Below, one piece after another: positions 24,546 to 37,680 of a DNA stretch of 64,000 nt. The translations under genes and the position numbers were made by a program. Source of the stretch: Magicicada septendecula (Eukaryota > Arthropoda > Insecta > Hemiptera > Cicadidae). The notes beneath the pieces are model-generated. The model saw nothing but the letters and a program-made list of their open reading frames with translations, did not search any database and had not been told where the DNA came from. The stretch's first letter is position 1; each line of letters opens with the position of its first letter. The stretch lies in NCBI GenBank assembly GCA_034769895.1, contig CM068367.1:122983927-123047926 (forward strand), read 5' to 3'.

Positions 24546-26639
24546 TATTGTGATCTTATATTACTCACAGCCCAAGAATTAAAATTCTGTTAAGCGGAAC
24601 AATCGTGAAATAATATCAGTGTTTACAGAATAAAAATATTTGTTAATTTCCTCGATATTGGTCTCTTATTGTACCTCGTGATCATCTCGCATACTTGCCA
24701 TGATCGCCTCAGTTATTATTTTATTGTTTTAGTTCTCATTATTTCTAAAGCTACTTAATAAGTTACTTATTAATTTCGCTCCAAATATTAGGATCTCTGT
24801 ATATTTCGATTAAGACTTCATCCAGAAATTATTTCTTTTTCGACAAGATAATTCTTTACAATAAGGTGTTTATTATCAAAAATTTGACTTTTCCCTTTCG
24901 TGTACATTTTGACTAGCTAAATCAGTACACTGACGATTTTTTATTAGAAATAAATTTAGTAGAAATTGTAACGTATTGCCGCGTTACAAATCCAGGGAAC
25001 CCGTCTTAACTGACCTCTGTCAATTATATGGGCTGCCTACGTTGTAACGAAATGTATCCACACTTATTAACTTAACAAATTACTTACTAACTGTGTAAGG
25101 AAACAAGGGAAGGTATTTTATTGATTTACGCACTCATTATATGTGTGTAACAAGAAGACTTCTCTTTATTTGACAACATTTACTGACAGATCCCATGACA
25201 TCACTAATTAAACTAAAGTTACTTCAATGCTTTCATCAAACTTTGGGATCAAATTGATTCTATATAGCTATACCTCGGATCCGGGTTAACTTTCTGTATT
25301 TTGTAGTTAAGACTTTTAATTATACTCAATTCATGATATTAGCTTGCAAGACTTCTTTAACCATTTGAAGAATGGTACTATTACTTGGAATGATACTACG
25401 ATACATTAACATATAAACCGTTACAACCTATGATATTTGAGTAGTTACAATAAAACTTTTAGATTTACTCTATTAATGTTTACATAAAATTAATAGTCTT
25501 TGAAAAGTCTCTTTTCAAGTTGTGTAGTGTAACAAATATTAGTAACCCTCGATAGACAGGCTATCGAGTCACCTTTAGAATGGAATGTAGAAACCTCGTC
25601 CTGGGGTGTCCGTCTTGGGAATCCTTGAATGCGGCGTCATCATCTCGGTCGGGTCTTCGTCGATAAGGTGTCGAGTGTTCACAGAGTATACTGAAGCTTC
25701 TACGGTGTAATTATATGTTGATTCTCGGCTGTCCTGATCTGCATCTTCTGTCGGGTATATGAGTGTTTATAAAGTTCTGGTAGATCACATCTTCAGGAAT
25801 GATGTTGAAAGTGTAGTTACTTCTTGAAGCGAGTAGTCCTCTTGTTTAACACCATTTTAGTGTTTTGTGTTACATATTATGTCCTTTTGTTATCACACAT
25901 TTATATAAATTGATACATAACACACGCTTATAGTAGCAATATTTCATATACAATATTTAAGTTAAAACAAAAGAATTAGCGACATGTGTCAGAGCGTTGG
26001 CTCGCACGTCTGCACTGCATGAAGTCAACATTGTGAGAGAGCGTTTTTCTGCTCGCTTCGACTGGTACTTAACAAGGGGGAGAGGGGCAACTACTGCGCG
26101 AGAATATAGTCCCTATCTTTATTTAAGTTAAAATTTTTAATTACAAAACTTATGCCTTAATAAACATACATAATTTAAATAAGTTGTTTTAGCGACTATC
26201 TGTGTCTTCAGATTTTTAATTATTAACATTAGGTTTTTTATCTTATTCTAAATTACAGACGACTCGGGAGACATGTCGAGTCCGGAATTAACAGGTCACC
26301 GCCTGATAACAGCAAAGGGTTAAATATGACAATCATACTTTTTTACAATTTGCCTTTTTATTAATGTTTCTTTGGACTTATTAATTACTTATTCCTCTCA
26401 TACTGAGTACATACAGGGGTTTTAGGTATTATAGTGAGATTTAAATGGCTTAATCGCTCGCAAGCTTAATTTTAAAAATTTTTCTTTTATTTTACGATTA
26501 TTGTTACAATTTAAATCGTCACAAAATTTAATAGAAATAAATTTTTGGTCCTATACTTCTGTAACTGAAATTTTTAACAACACCACGTTTTTCGCAACCA
26601 CATTTTATTGATAAGTTATTATTGTTACGTTCAATAAAA
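24546..26639. other. No recognisable gene; possible LTR-like AT-rich block
   Basis: A TGTAACG start near 24967 and another near 25045 recall the start of the 3' LTR at 17138, but I cannot find a matching partner or an end. A perfect 8-bp hairpin (CTCGATAG, 5-base loop, CTATCGAG) is at 25548-25568. No coding family is seen. Confidence 0.35.
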
Positions 26640-27200
26640 TTTTCTGAAGCAGGTCAGTAATTTTGAATATCTCGGCTGTAATATGCCTTACATTACAAAC
26701 AATGATGTGGTGAAGAAGCTACACAAGTTCAACCATATGTCTGGGACCATCATAAGACCTCTAAAATCAACGAGTAAAAAAACATGCTTGACGTTCTACA
26801 AGCTGATGGCCTGATAGCCCTCTCCACACTTCTCTATGAATGCGAATATTGGACTTAACGAAATTCCAGGCCAGTCAAGCGGCCGAAATGAGATTTCTCG
26901 GGCACGTAGCAGGATATACTCTTCAAGATCGCAAAATGTCGATTTACGTATAAACTGAATATTGTGAGTATACTTGATACCAACCAGTATCGGCTGAAGT
27001 GGTTGGAATATCTTAACTGAATGAATGACTGCCGCATACCCAAACAACTACTGATTTATAGGCCGAAAGGACAGAGAGGTATGGGGCGTCCGAAAAAGCG
27101 TTGGAGTGACGAGCTCTAATCTATCTGCCTGGGATCGGAACAAACCATCTTTGGTTTAATCGTTACTGAAGGTGATTACCAATGCAAGTTTGTCCTGTTG
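26640..27200 (+). mobile_element. Degenerate LINE fragment E, same family as LINE C
   Basis: The plus strand reads NMPYITNNDVVKKLHKFNHM, then SGTIIRPLKSTSKK and, after stops, SSNLSAWDRNKPSLV. This is the post-polymerase region and the same C-terminal end as in LINE C (SSLSAWDRNKLFLV, minus strand at 8411-8794). Nucleotide similarity to the 8480-9010 region in reverse complement is evident. Many stops and frame changes show it is dead. Confidence 0.72.
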
Positions 27201-28569
27201 TATAGTGTAGCATTCAATGTCAGTTAGCATGGCGCTTCATAAAAGGGTGATACGTGTCGTTTTAGTGATTATATAAGTTAAAGCAGGTGTCAAAAGATAT
27301 CGAAAAGATACAAAATAATATCTTAATGTGTCAGAACCCAGTACGCAGTAAGATATATGACTATTGTAACGTCTTCACTGTCATAAGTGTCAGCCGTACC
27401 TTAACGTTTTAGTCACTGGTTGTACGCTATTACCATCATTATATTGATCGATGTTATCATTATCATTATCTTTTTTCAAGGTATAATAGAATTCTGTTCC
27501 GATTTCTCTAAGTGCGTTATGTTTACGGTTGCCTTTGAAGTCCTAACTGCTGTGACGTTCCTATAATTTGTTTTGCCAGTATTGTACTTCATATATTTAC
27601 TACACGAAGTTATATATTTCCGTACTCATTTGTTTTCCTTCTATACTGGGAAGATGTGTTTTCTGATCTCATCTCCTCATTTCTAGTAGTGCCGTCTCGT
27701 ATGCTGGCTCAGACCGTGCAGGGGTAATGATCCCAAAGTTTTTGGCTTTCCAGTACCCTTTCAGAATTGCTTAAAATAACACAGCACCCCGCAGACGTAC
27801 AGGACCAACAGTTCCTTTGCTTTACATGTAGTCGCAGACTTCCGTAACCAGAATTCTGTAAGATGCACCACAGTAAGATGCATTTATAGTGAATAGGAAT
27901 TAATTTAATCTACATTTTACATTAAATCTGTCTTCCTGTAAACAATTTATTAATTTTTATTTTAATAATTTAACTGTAAACTTTGCTGTGTTAGTTTTGT
28001 GTAACCCCTATTTGCCTTGGCACACCGTTTGTAAGTCATTTGCTAGTCATTAGGAGCCCACAATCACACTTTGTTCTGGACTTACATTAGCTAATAAAGT
28101 TCTGATCTGTATCAGAAACCACAAAACTGCCTATTACTTTTTACCTTAGTTTCTGATTTAAATTTCTGATGACGAATTAACATTAATAGGAGGGTTTTAT
28201 GATAGGCGTAACCTTGTATTTGTTTGTGCGTAGAGCTTTCAGTGTGACACATTTAATGGGTGCATTCCAGATATTGTTTCTGTCATGGGCGGCACGCCTA
28301 TACACAGGCATCAGCGATAATGAAGTATCATTTTATGTTTTGTACCCAAAGGGGGCGTGAAACGTGTTTCCAGCATAGTGTTGTCGCGTGCATTCATAAT
28401 CAAGGCGAATGGACCGATTTTAGGCCTTGAATTTTCGTCTTTTGTCACCAGATTTTGATTTTGTGTGCGCGATTTAATGAACTTTAACCGTGAAAATTTT
28501 CTCTTTTAATTGTCGACAAAATGAACAAAAACTATAGTATTCCAATTTTACTGATGGAAAAAATGAGAA
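27201..28569. other. No recognisable gene
   Basis: AT-rich sequence without family motifs. There are short (CATTAT)-like repeats near 27436-27475. Confidence 0.55.
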
Positions 28570-29000
28570 TATAGAATAAAAGTCCATAATTTATTTATTT
28601 GACTTACAGGAAGCCTGCGACCCAGTAAATCGTGAAAAATTGTGCCAGATAATGAAGGAGTTTGGGTTCCCACGAAAACTAATTAATCTTCCAAAGATGT
28701 GCGTAATGAGATCAAGAGATAAAATCAGAGTTGGGGTTGGATTGTCTGAAGAATTTTACAACCGCTTTGTCGTTGCTATTGTTCAACCTAGTCCTAGATT
28801 GGGTTGTGCGAGAGTTGGACGATGTTAAAGCGAGACTTCCTCTACGCAAATTGTAGAAGATCATTGCATACGCAGACGTTACAGACGTGATTTATGGAAA
28901 TGTGGAAGGGTTGACAGCACTGTTCTCTGCTACGAGCAATGCTATTGAGCAAACGGGACTCAGAGTCAGTACACGAAACAGGGATTATAATTAACAATAT
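28570..29000 (+). mobile_element. LINE fragment F (reverse transcriptase N-terminal part)
   Basis: The plus strand reads FIDLQEACDPVNREKLCQIM, then EFGFPRKLINLPKMCVMRSR and KIRVGVG-LSEEF. This matches the AFDSVNR box and the following helix of LINE reverse transcriptases. In another frame LVLDWVVRELDDVKARLPLR and IIAYAD follow, the start of the YADD box. At least two frameshifts are needed to join the parts, so it is a pseudogene. The family differs from LINE C. Confidence 0.75.
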
Positions 29001-29540
29001 TTATCAAGAAAAGTATATTTGTGTAACATCTGATTCTCCGTTTCCCTAGCGCTACTCAGAATTTCAAAGCGGACTCGTCCATACAAAAACTGGGTTTTGC
29101 GCATATGCTATTAGCTTTTTATATTATTATACATTTATCCCCACTTACGATATCTATGGAATCACTCCCGCTCGTGATCCCATATCTACTCAGTTGCATT
29201 TTTTTTTTTAATAAAAATAACTCATTGAGATTAAAATGTTGAACCCTCATACTATGATCTCGCTCAGCGCAACTTTCTTTGTATCTTAGCCTACAAAACG
29301 CAAAAATATCTTACAAATGCTAATTAAAGAAACGATATTATAAATTTATTGAATGCCTTTGTTTAATAGCCTACATATTTTTACTCGAAAGTGAAAGCCC
29401 AGTCATAACTTCATAATTCACTTTTAAATATGTAACTATGATTGATAACTTATTTATCATACCGGTTTTCAGGCAGATCGTTCAGAACGAAAGGGCCAGG
29501 GTGCCAAAAAGCGGCTGCCTACTCAAGCAAGGCTAAATGA

Positions 29541-30950
29541 TTTTTTCCCGAAACGGCCAAATCAGTTTTTCACTACTATCAGTTAGTGAAGGATAGCCCA
29601 TTAACTGGTAAAATCTTAGGGAATCTAACTCTTCAGGTTATGGAAAAACACAGTTTACAAAAAACCAACTGCATTGGTGTGACTACAGATGGGTGCAGTA
29701 CGATGGTGTCTGAGGTTAAGGGAGCTGTATCCCGCGTCTTACAAGAATGTCCTAATGCAGTGCAATGTTATTGCCATAACCGTGCCCTGAATCTTTCAGT
29801 TTCTAAAACCTCAAAAGTCTCTCATGTAACTAGGTCCATAGGAATCATAAAATCCATCATAGCATTTTTCACTGCTTCATCAAAGCGCAACATTGCATTG
29901 ACAGAGACTGTGGGAAGACAGCTGATAGGCCTTTGCGAAACAAGGTGGATTGAGAGGCATGAGAGCATTTTTCTGTTTCGCAAAGCCCTCTCAAACATCG
30001 ACGACGCTCTCGTAAGAGTTTCTGAATGGAATGAGGTAGAAAGTGCTTCCAAGGCACACTCACTCCATTTGTCTTTGATGGATCCATCGTTCATCATAAC
30101 AATTGTCTGCCTAACCAACATTTTGTCTGCAACATTACCACTAAGTCGTGTGTTTCAAAAGAAATACATTGATATTAACTTAGCCAGAAATGCACTAGCA
30201 GACACTATTACAATACTTGAAAATAAAAGAAAAAAATGCGACGAGGAATTTCATGAATTGTTTGAAGAAGCGCAGGAGTTAGCATCATCTCTTAATACCA
30301 CCTTGACTATTCCTCGAAAAACGACAATTCAAACAAAAAGAGATAATTACAGTACTGACGAACCTGAAGAATATTACCGGCAAGCAGTATTCAACGCAAT
30401 TTTGACAATTTTCAACATAATAACTGACATCAAAGAAAGATTTTCTGACAGATCAATCAGTGTTTATAATTTACTGATCTTAATCCCAACTGAGGACACA
30501 ACAAAAGATGGTAACAAGCCAAATAAGAACCAATTCAAACACCTTGCAGAAATGTATGAGTTTGCATTACCTCTTGGTTTATCACCTGAAGTTCTTGAGG
30601 GAGAATATAAACTTTGGATTCAGAGATGGGATCGCTACAAAACAGAAGGAAAACAAATCCCAAGAAGTGCACTAAAAACATTACTTGAATGTGATAAAGA
30701 AGTTTATCCTTGTATTCACACATTGCTGCAAATACTGTGCTCGTTGCCGGTTAGTGTAGCAACTGCAGAAAGATCTTTTAGCACACTTCGACTTGTTAAG
30801 GATTGGCAACGAACTACAATGCGACAAGATCGTTTGACAGGACTGGCTCTGATGTACATACATCGAAACATTACCACCAAGTTAGATTTAGAAAAAGTTA
30901 TAGACAGATTCGTAAAAAAGAACAAACGCAAACTTAAACTTGTATTGTAG
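29541..30950 (+). CDS. hAT-type transposase, N-terminally truncated, open frame intact
   Basis: The frame is open from 29541; the numbering used here starts at a GTG at 29586 (454 codons), and the first ATG is codon 19 (29640). It resembles hAT transposases of the ZMYM/P52rIPK-like type. GVTTDGCSTM (D35) corresponds to the second catalytic aspartate block. ALNL and CETRWIERHESIF follow. The C-terminal dimerisation domain has LPVSVATAERSFSTLRLVK with the catalytic glutamate at about 395, then RLTGLALMYIH. The BED zinc finger and the part with the first catalytic aspartate are missing. A possible remnant, QARLNDFFPKRPNQF, lies at about 29521-29568 in another frame. AATAAA occurs at 31022. It is the only long transposase frame in the window without a break apart from the one at the right edge. 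It could be a recent deletion derivative or a domesticated protein; I cannot decide. Confidence 0.82.
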   Translation, partial: FFPETAKSVFHYYQLVKDSPLTGKILGNLTLQVMEKHSLQKTNCIGVTTDGCSTMVSEVKGAVSRVLQECPNAVQCYCHNRALNLSVSKTSKVSHVTRSIGIIKSIIAFFTASSKRNIALTETVGRQLIGLCETRWIERHESIFLFRKALSNIDDALVRVSEWNEVESASKAHSLHLSLMDPSFIITIVCLTNILSATLPLSRVFQKKYIDINLARNALADTITILENKRKKCDEEFHELFEEAQELASSLNTTLTIPRKTTIQTKRDNYSTDEPEEYYRQAVFNAILTIFNIITDIKERFSDRSISVYNLLILIPTEDTTKDGNKPNKNQFKHLAEMYEFALPLGLSPEVLEGEYKLWIQRWDRYKTEGKQIPRSALKTLLECDKEVYPCIHTLLQILCSLPVSVATAERSFSTLRLVKDWQRTTMRQDRLTGLALMYIHRNITTKLDLEKVIDRFVKKNKRKLKLVL

Positions 30951-32034
30951 TGGGTATAACGTAGTAGTATTTACTTTGGAATATATTATACTATATTTGT
31001 GTATAGGCTTGCTTAGATTTAAATAAAGCAATTTTAATGTAATATCATAGGTATGTTAATATATTTTATTTTGCAACTTTTGGTGTGCCAATATTTAATA
31101 ACTGGGTCGATTAATATTTATTGATTAATTAATCAATGGCTAATACAAACACACCAGTAATATAAATAAAAATTGTTTAACGTATTTATTTTTTAAGTTA
31201 TGTATCATATCACTTACTTTACTGTGTGTTAATTTTAATTGAATTGATTATGTTCTTTTTGTTATCAGAGTCGATTGCGTCTTTTTTTTGTTAGTTTGTA
31301 CAACTTGCAATTTGAGTTGATGATTGAAGAATGATATAAATAATAACATAAGATTGAGCTTAAAATTAAATATTATAATTATAAAATACTGTAATTAACC
31401 AATTAATAGTTTTATACGCTTCTTTTACATGATTGATTCTCTCTATCTTCAATTTTTTTTTATTTTTACAAATTAAAATATTGAAAAAACGTATTACTAT
31501 GTAATGATACATACACTTTTTATTGATTCCTTTAACATTTATCAGTCTTAATTAACACTATTAGTTCATAGGTAATTTTGGTAGTTTAAGTAGTTGTACT
31601 TTTAATATATGATAATTATATTTGGTTCCTTTAATTTATAATGAAGTTATAAATAGCTCTCGAAACATGTTCTCAGTAAGGAAAATAAAATATCTTGAGG
31701 TAATTTCAATATAAATAATAAATATATTATATAAATCAAGAAACGGACTGTAGCAAAAAAAGTTAGAATTAAAACAGATTAATATGGAATACTTCAGCTA
31801 ATTTGACTGTATTATACTGTAAGAAAAACAGGCTAAGTGGAAAGTGTTGTAGTAAACCTCCATGTGTACGGGCGGAGAGAGTTTAGACAGCAATGGAAGA
31901 CTCTCTTTACAAAGCGATACAGATGGTGTAGTATAAAGAGTTCTGGAAAAACAGACAGTAAAACGGAATAGTACCACTTTCACGAAAGGACAAAGAAACG
32001 GGAAACCAAAAAGACATTGATGTTACTTGGTCTC
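30951..32034. other. No recognisable gene; AT-rich 3' flank of the hAT gene
   Basis: Very AT-rich. I could not identify a terminal inverted repeat of the hAT element here with certainty. Confidence 0.5.
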
Positions 32035-32330
32035 CTGTGTGATAGCGGTAATGGACCGGCAATCTCTGGGTACAGCACTTGGTTGAGAATATGTTAGAGG
32101 TCTCGGGTTACCGGGCATCTCAAAATCAAGAGTGATTTCAACCGCTTGATCTGTAATGAAACCTAGACCTAATAATAATGAAGCGTAGTGTTTGCGTAGT
32201 CTAGTTCACGGTTGCCACCTACACTGCCCTTTCAAAGCTATCTCGACAGCACTTAACGGTGGATATTATAATAATGATAATAATAATAATAATAATAATA
32301 ATCATCATCATCATCATCATTATTGTTGTT
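32035..32330 (+). mobile_element. Probable tRNA-like SINE relic with (TAA/TCA)n tail
   Basis: TAGCGGTAATGG at 32043-32054 fits an A-box. About 55 bases later GAGGTCTCGGGTTACCGGGC resembles a T-arm with a decayed B-box. The 3' end runs into ATAATAATA and CATCATCAT repeats at about 32268-32322, as for a SINE tail. This is not a functional tRNA: the acceptor stem and anticodon arm do not fold. Confidence 0.4.
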
Positions 32331-35300
32331 TTTGTTTGTGTTGCTGTTATTATTATTATGTTTTACTTGCTTTTTCCTTTTGCCTCTCTTCTTTAGCTCT
32401 CTCATATCACTTACTCTCAACTTAGCTCCCTCATCAGACACCTGCAGTTACATACACCCTTTCGTTTTACATACAAGTTTCCAGCTCATTCTGTCTCTTA
32501 TCATATCTTTTATCCCTACTCACTTGATGCCTCTTTCTCCACTTTTTCTTTCGTACAGTTTTCCACGTTTTCCTCCTTCTTCCTCTTTTGTTCTTTCCCA
32601 GAGAATGTCCCAGAGCGCTTTTCCCAGCCATCTCATGTGTACTGTCTATATCCGTACTTCAATACGTTCACTCTCTAAATGTTGTCGGAGAAAAGCAATT
32701 TTTTGTTTGTTTTTACTTTCAGTGCGATAAGAAAATTATTGATATTATTATTAGTACTAATATTTCGTTTGTAGTAGTTGTTGTTATTGTCATTATTACA
32801 CGGTTTCTGATTTCAGTATTAAGCATAGTATTCGATGTCATAATTTAGAATGTTGCAGCAGAATGTTTTACAGTTTTAAAAAGAGAATTAGTTGTTTTAC
32901 TTAATTTGCTTTAATTAAATTATTTACTGTAGTACAATTGGAACAACTAATAAACTGGTTTGTGTAAAATTAAATTGAAAAGTTAATGAGAATTGTTTCT
33001 TTCTTTTAACTTTCTTTTGTAAACTGTCTAAGGCCTTCTAAATTTTGAAATTATTTAACCCAAACGCAAAGTAGTGTTGCAATCATCGGTGTTACATATT
33101 TTACAAAAATAAAAAGAAATATGATAAACAACGGTTGAATATTACAAAGGTAAACAATAAATGACAAAGGATTCCATTGTGCGTTCTGAGAGACTATGTC
33201 AAAAGTAAATAACGCCAATCAAAAGCGTCTGTAGCGTTCTGAATAAAACTCGTTTACGGGAACCGAAAGCATGACGCGCAATGACTGAAAGCGACAGTGA
33301 CTGAATTCCTCGGCGAGTTTGACAGCTCCGCGGAGGAGAAGGAGAACACGATCAAAGTGATTTGTTGTCGGCAATTTGATGCAAAGTAAAAAGAAGAAAA
33401 AGACGAATACTGAGATGTTTTGTAATAACGAATACCTAACTGCCATCCAGGCGGGTAGAGAATAATAATAACAGTCTGTGTGTAAGTGTTGATAGACAGG
33501 CGGATAGACACACGTGCGTGCCGAACCCAAGGACGGACAGAATTCCACGGACACCAGTGATAACAATAGAACGGACAATAATGATAATAATAACAATAAA
33601 GAAAACGTCGTATACATCAACAATGGGTGCCGGTGATGACATCATGATGTTTTTTTATTTATAAAATATTCATTCTCTCGTGTCGCTCACTTGAAATCCA
33701 TTATTGTGCTGTATATTAGAATTTTCCAATTCCCCCTCTGTCGTTACGTCATTATGTAACAGTAATGTGTGACAAAAAACTTGTGGAAGGTAAGATAGTA
33801 AAAGAACAGTTATTTTTATTTACTTTAGAAATATTTTGAAATACTACGCGCTCGTGTTTACATATACTTATTTATTTATTTTAGTATTCCACAAATATAA
33901 GTACTCTTTAACAGCGAGGATATTTTATTATAGTAACTAGTAAAATAAAATATCCCTAAGTCCCTGAGCTGCAGAACTCGCACACTAGTTTGGAGGAAGT
34001 ACATTTTTTGTTGGAAATATGTTGATATTTGACAGTGTTTCAGTTATGAGAAAATTGATGAAGATGCCGATTACCCTACTATTTTTGTTTAGTAAGGGAA
34101 TAATTTTAGGGTAATCATACAATAAACGCTAAAAATTCCTAACAATCGGATTTGTGTTCATATTCCTTTAGGCTGACGCGAGGCTGATTCCTACAAATTT
34201 TAAAATTTTGGCTCCTGTTTTTGGTCAAAAAATTTTGAAATTTCAAAAATTGTGCCCTATATTCATATTGTTATGACAATTGTGTAACTCTCTCGAAACG
34301 TTGAGAGTGTCCTCCTAGACGCTTCTCGACTAGCTCAGCGTGCGGCGTCTGTGTCAAGGCCGTCCATTCTCGTAGCACTCTATACGATTCGATTACCTGT
34401 AACTACGTAAATTATGCTGACACGCCGCCAAAAGAATGGAAAATTATTCTGCAACTTCTGGGGGCTATATATAATCATCAGCTGGCGGTTTAGTTAGTTA
34501 ACACCTGGCGAGATTGTAGAGTGCGGATCAAGCGATTGTTGCGTATTAGTGATTATTGTGTTAATTAGTACGGTATTTTAATAAGGTGACATTATTATTG
34601 CGTGTGGACAAATTTAACTTGAATTATTGTATGAGAGTACAGTACCATGTTGATTTCAAATTGTTATTTGTGAGTAATTATAACTGATTAGTTAGTGCTG
34701 TCATTGGTATCTGTATTTTGTTTCCACTGTACAATACCACAGTCCCTGAGACAGTCGTAACAATATTTTGGTTGAAATTCTCTTTAATTTTGTATCCCAT
34801 ATGAAATTTGCAATATTATCAAACTTTTGCCCCACTTTTCCCCTGCCTTCCCAAAAAGTTGAAATTTCCAAAAGTGAATACGTAGTTTATATTTCAGTTA
34901 AAATTTCTTTTAATTTGGTACCCCACATGAACTTTTGCGATTTTTTTTAAACATTTGACCCATAAAATTTTTGCCTCTCGACCCCGTATATTTTGGGAAA
35001 TAAATCTCGGAAACATTAGGGATCTGTAGGGTAAAACTATGGACATGCTTGCCAAATTTTTACGAAAATCGGTTGATCTGTTCATAAGTTATCGTAAGAC
35101 TTGACCCCAAATAGGTAGATTGACAGACAAATGCCAAACAGTCGAGTTAAAACTGAGAACTCGCTTCGCTCGTACAACAGCTATTCCTTTTTTACCGCCT
35201 AACTAAGAAGTATAGGAACAAGACAAGGTAGGCTGCCTTATGTGAGTCGTTCGGCTTACAAGGAACGTAGTATGGCCATCTCTGAGCATCATCCCAAGCA

Positions 35301-36559
35301 AGCTCCTGAGGATAATTTTATTTTGTTAATCCACTTAATGCTTATTTAATTGTAAATTAGTAATCCATATTTTGTTAATGCACTTATTGAGTATTTAATT
35401 GTAAATGAGTAATCCATATGTGAAATAAGAATGACGTAACTAATAATTTATTATTACAAATGCGTGCTGTTTTGTGTTTTTTTTTTCAAATTTGATCCAA
35501 GTCTTGTACTACAAATTCACAAACGATATCAGAAATTTGTAAAGAAAAAAACTGTCATTGATTACAGCATTTTCAACATTGAAGATTGTGAGTATAGACT
35601 AATTGTGAGTAGTATAATAGTGTTACTGCATGAAACTAGAAAACTTGAAATGTTACTACAAACAAAAACACACAACGCTCACACACACACACATATTTGC
35701 ATTATGATATGCTGTATTGTGTGATATTATCCAGCGAGCGCACACGTTGTACACACTTTTATGTATGCTACACAATAAATATATAATGACAACAGTGTAG
35801 CAAACACGGGGATGACAGTAGACGGCGCTGGCGCTCAACTGTTACGTAACTCAGTCGGTGTCCACGTATTTTTTTTTAATTTCATTTCTCTCAAAAATGC
35901 AATTTCATATTCGCGACAACGCCTGTGACAGTTTACGTAATCACGAATACCAGCGTCAGCGACAGTTTCTCTGCTCAGAAATGGACTGAACACGTTCGGT
36001 GTAACGGTGGGAAGGTAGAGAGGATCATCAGCAAGAGAGAGGTCGTAAATATTTATGTACAAGAAAGACATTCGGTTTCAGTATTCACGTACCTGTCGGA
36101 TTTCAGTTGCAACGTACACCACTTTTGCTCATGTTAACGGGTGAGGTCAAACAAATGCAAAAAGTTTCGATTTGTATAATACTGGTACATATTGATTCAC
36201 AGAAGGTCTTTGGTAGTATCACTTAGAATACACGTTTTATAGGTCTTGATGGTCGTATACGAATATAACAGTCAAAAGCGTGAAACATAATGTAAAGGTG
36301 CATTTGTCGAGCTGGAATAGGGTGAATCACGACTGATAACGTGTCAGCTTACTTGTTCAACGTAAGCTTTCTACCTTATCAATCTTTGTCAGTATGTAAG
36401 TGGGTGAAACAGGGTAATGTTGAAAAATGACAATGTTCGGATTTTCAGTCCTACTGTACAGTTCGTTTGGGTGAATTTACGATGGTCTACATGAAAACAT
36501 GAAATGATCGTTGTCGAAAAAAAGACTTCGTATAATTACAGTACGAAAAAATGATAAAA
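32331..36559. other. No recognisable gene; minor tandem duplications
   Basis: Contains a diverged pair of about 127-bp units (34771-35025: GTTGAAATT...CCCATATGAA and GTTAAAATT...CCCACATGAA) and a 49-bp pair (35320-35418, ATTTTGTTAAT...GTAATCCAT). Open frames at 32323-32730 and 33219-33623 reflect pyrimidine-rich or ATT-repeat composition. Confidence 0.5.
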
Positions 36560-37680
36560 ATTGGAGATGGCATTGGTAAAATAAGTATTCAACGGAAGGA
36601 GAGAACCTGAGACAGGTGAAGACTTTCAAATATCTAAGAAGCAGTGTCTGAGTGGATGGAAGGATTGCAGAAGACAACAAACTTACAATGGCACGATCAG
36701 AAATGGCTCCTGTGAACAAAACGAAGCTTCTAAAAAAAAAAATGACTCAAAACAAGGGAAACATTATAAAAAAATGGAACTTGACTCTTTCTATGTTAGG
36801 CCATGGACTGTGGAATATGGACCAGAGATGACTAAACATTTTTCACATATTGAGTAAAGTATTTCTTGGAGGTTGGGGTAGGTTTGAACAACGAAGTCAG
36901 TTTGATAAAAGAAAAGCTGCTACTCCTACAACTACACAAGTCCTGCTTTTGCTTTAAGTTAACCAGAAAAGAAAAGTAAAGATTTACAAAGTACAATACG
37001 GACATTACTAAATCACGCAGCAGCAACAATGTAGGCACAATCAAGAAAGACGAAAAGTTGAAAAAGTTCGAAAGGAAAATACTAAGAAGCACCTATGGTG
37101 CAAGCAAAGTTGTTAATAAAACAGAAGTGTCATCAGTGCTAAAGAAGAATATTGAAAACAGAGAACGTAGTGAGACTTAGTAAGAAAGGTTAAGTTGCTT
37201 TGGACTTACGTAGATAAAACGAGAGAATGGATTGATAAAATCATAAAATCAGTAAGAGAAGTGAAAAGAAAAAGGAGTACGGAGTGCGAGGTGAGCCTGA
37301 GAAAAATGTTTGTACCAGTACAAAATAACGACGGCACTTTCGTGGAGAGTACGCAAGAATCATGAATTTAAATAGTTTAACTCACGGAGATGACATATTA
37401 AGGTTTATAAAGAGTAGAAGGATAGCTTGGCTGGAACACACAATGAGGTTGGAACAAGACAGAATTCCCGTAAAAAGTCTGGAATGGAGACTAGTAGGTA
37501 GGTGATCAAGAGGAAGAGATGGATTGAGGATTTGAGGAGGATCTGAGGAATATGAGGTTTAGAAGATGGAGATGACTTTGTAATGAGAGAACTAAATAGA
37601 GAAAAGTCGTTGAAGAGGCTAAAACTCATACTGGGTTGTAATGCCAATAATAGAAGAAGAATAAGGGTAAGGTAAGTCAT
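36560..37680 (+). mobile_element. Degenerate LINE fragment G
   Basis: The plus strand reads NLRQVKTFKYLRSSV and DGRIAEDNKLTMARSEM, the segment after the polymerase box. Near 37050 DEKLKKFERKILRSTYGASK is the typical post-ETW segment. Pieces equivalent to DILRFIKSRRIAWLEHTMRL and EQDRIPVKSLEWR follow near 37390-37490. The order is that of one LINE C-terminal half, with many stops and frame changes. Confidence 0.7.

Noticed and set aside
32323-32848. Leu/Ser/Phe-rich frames
   Set aside because: Pyrimidine-rich low-complexity DNA.
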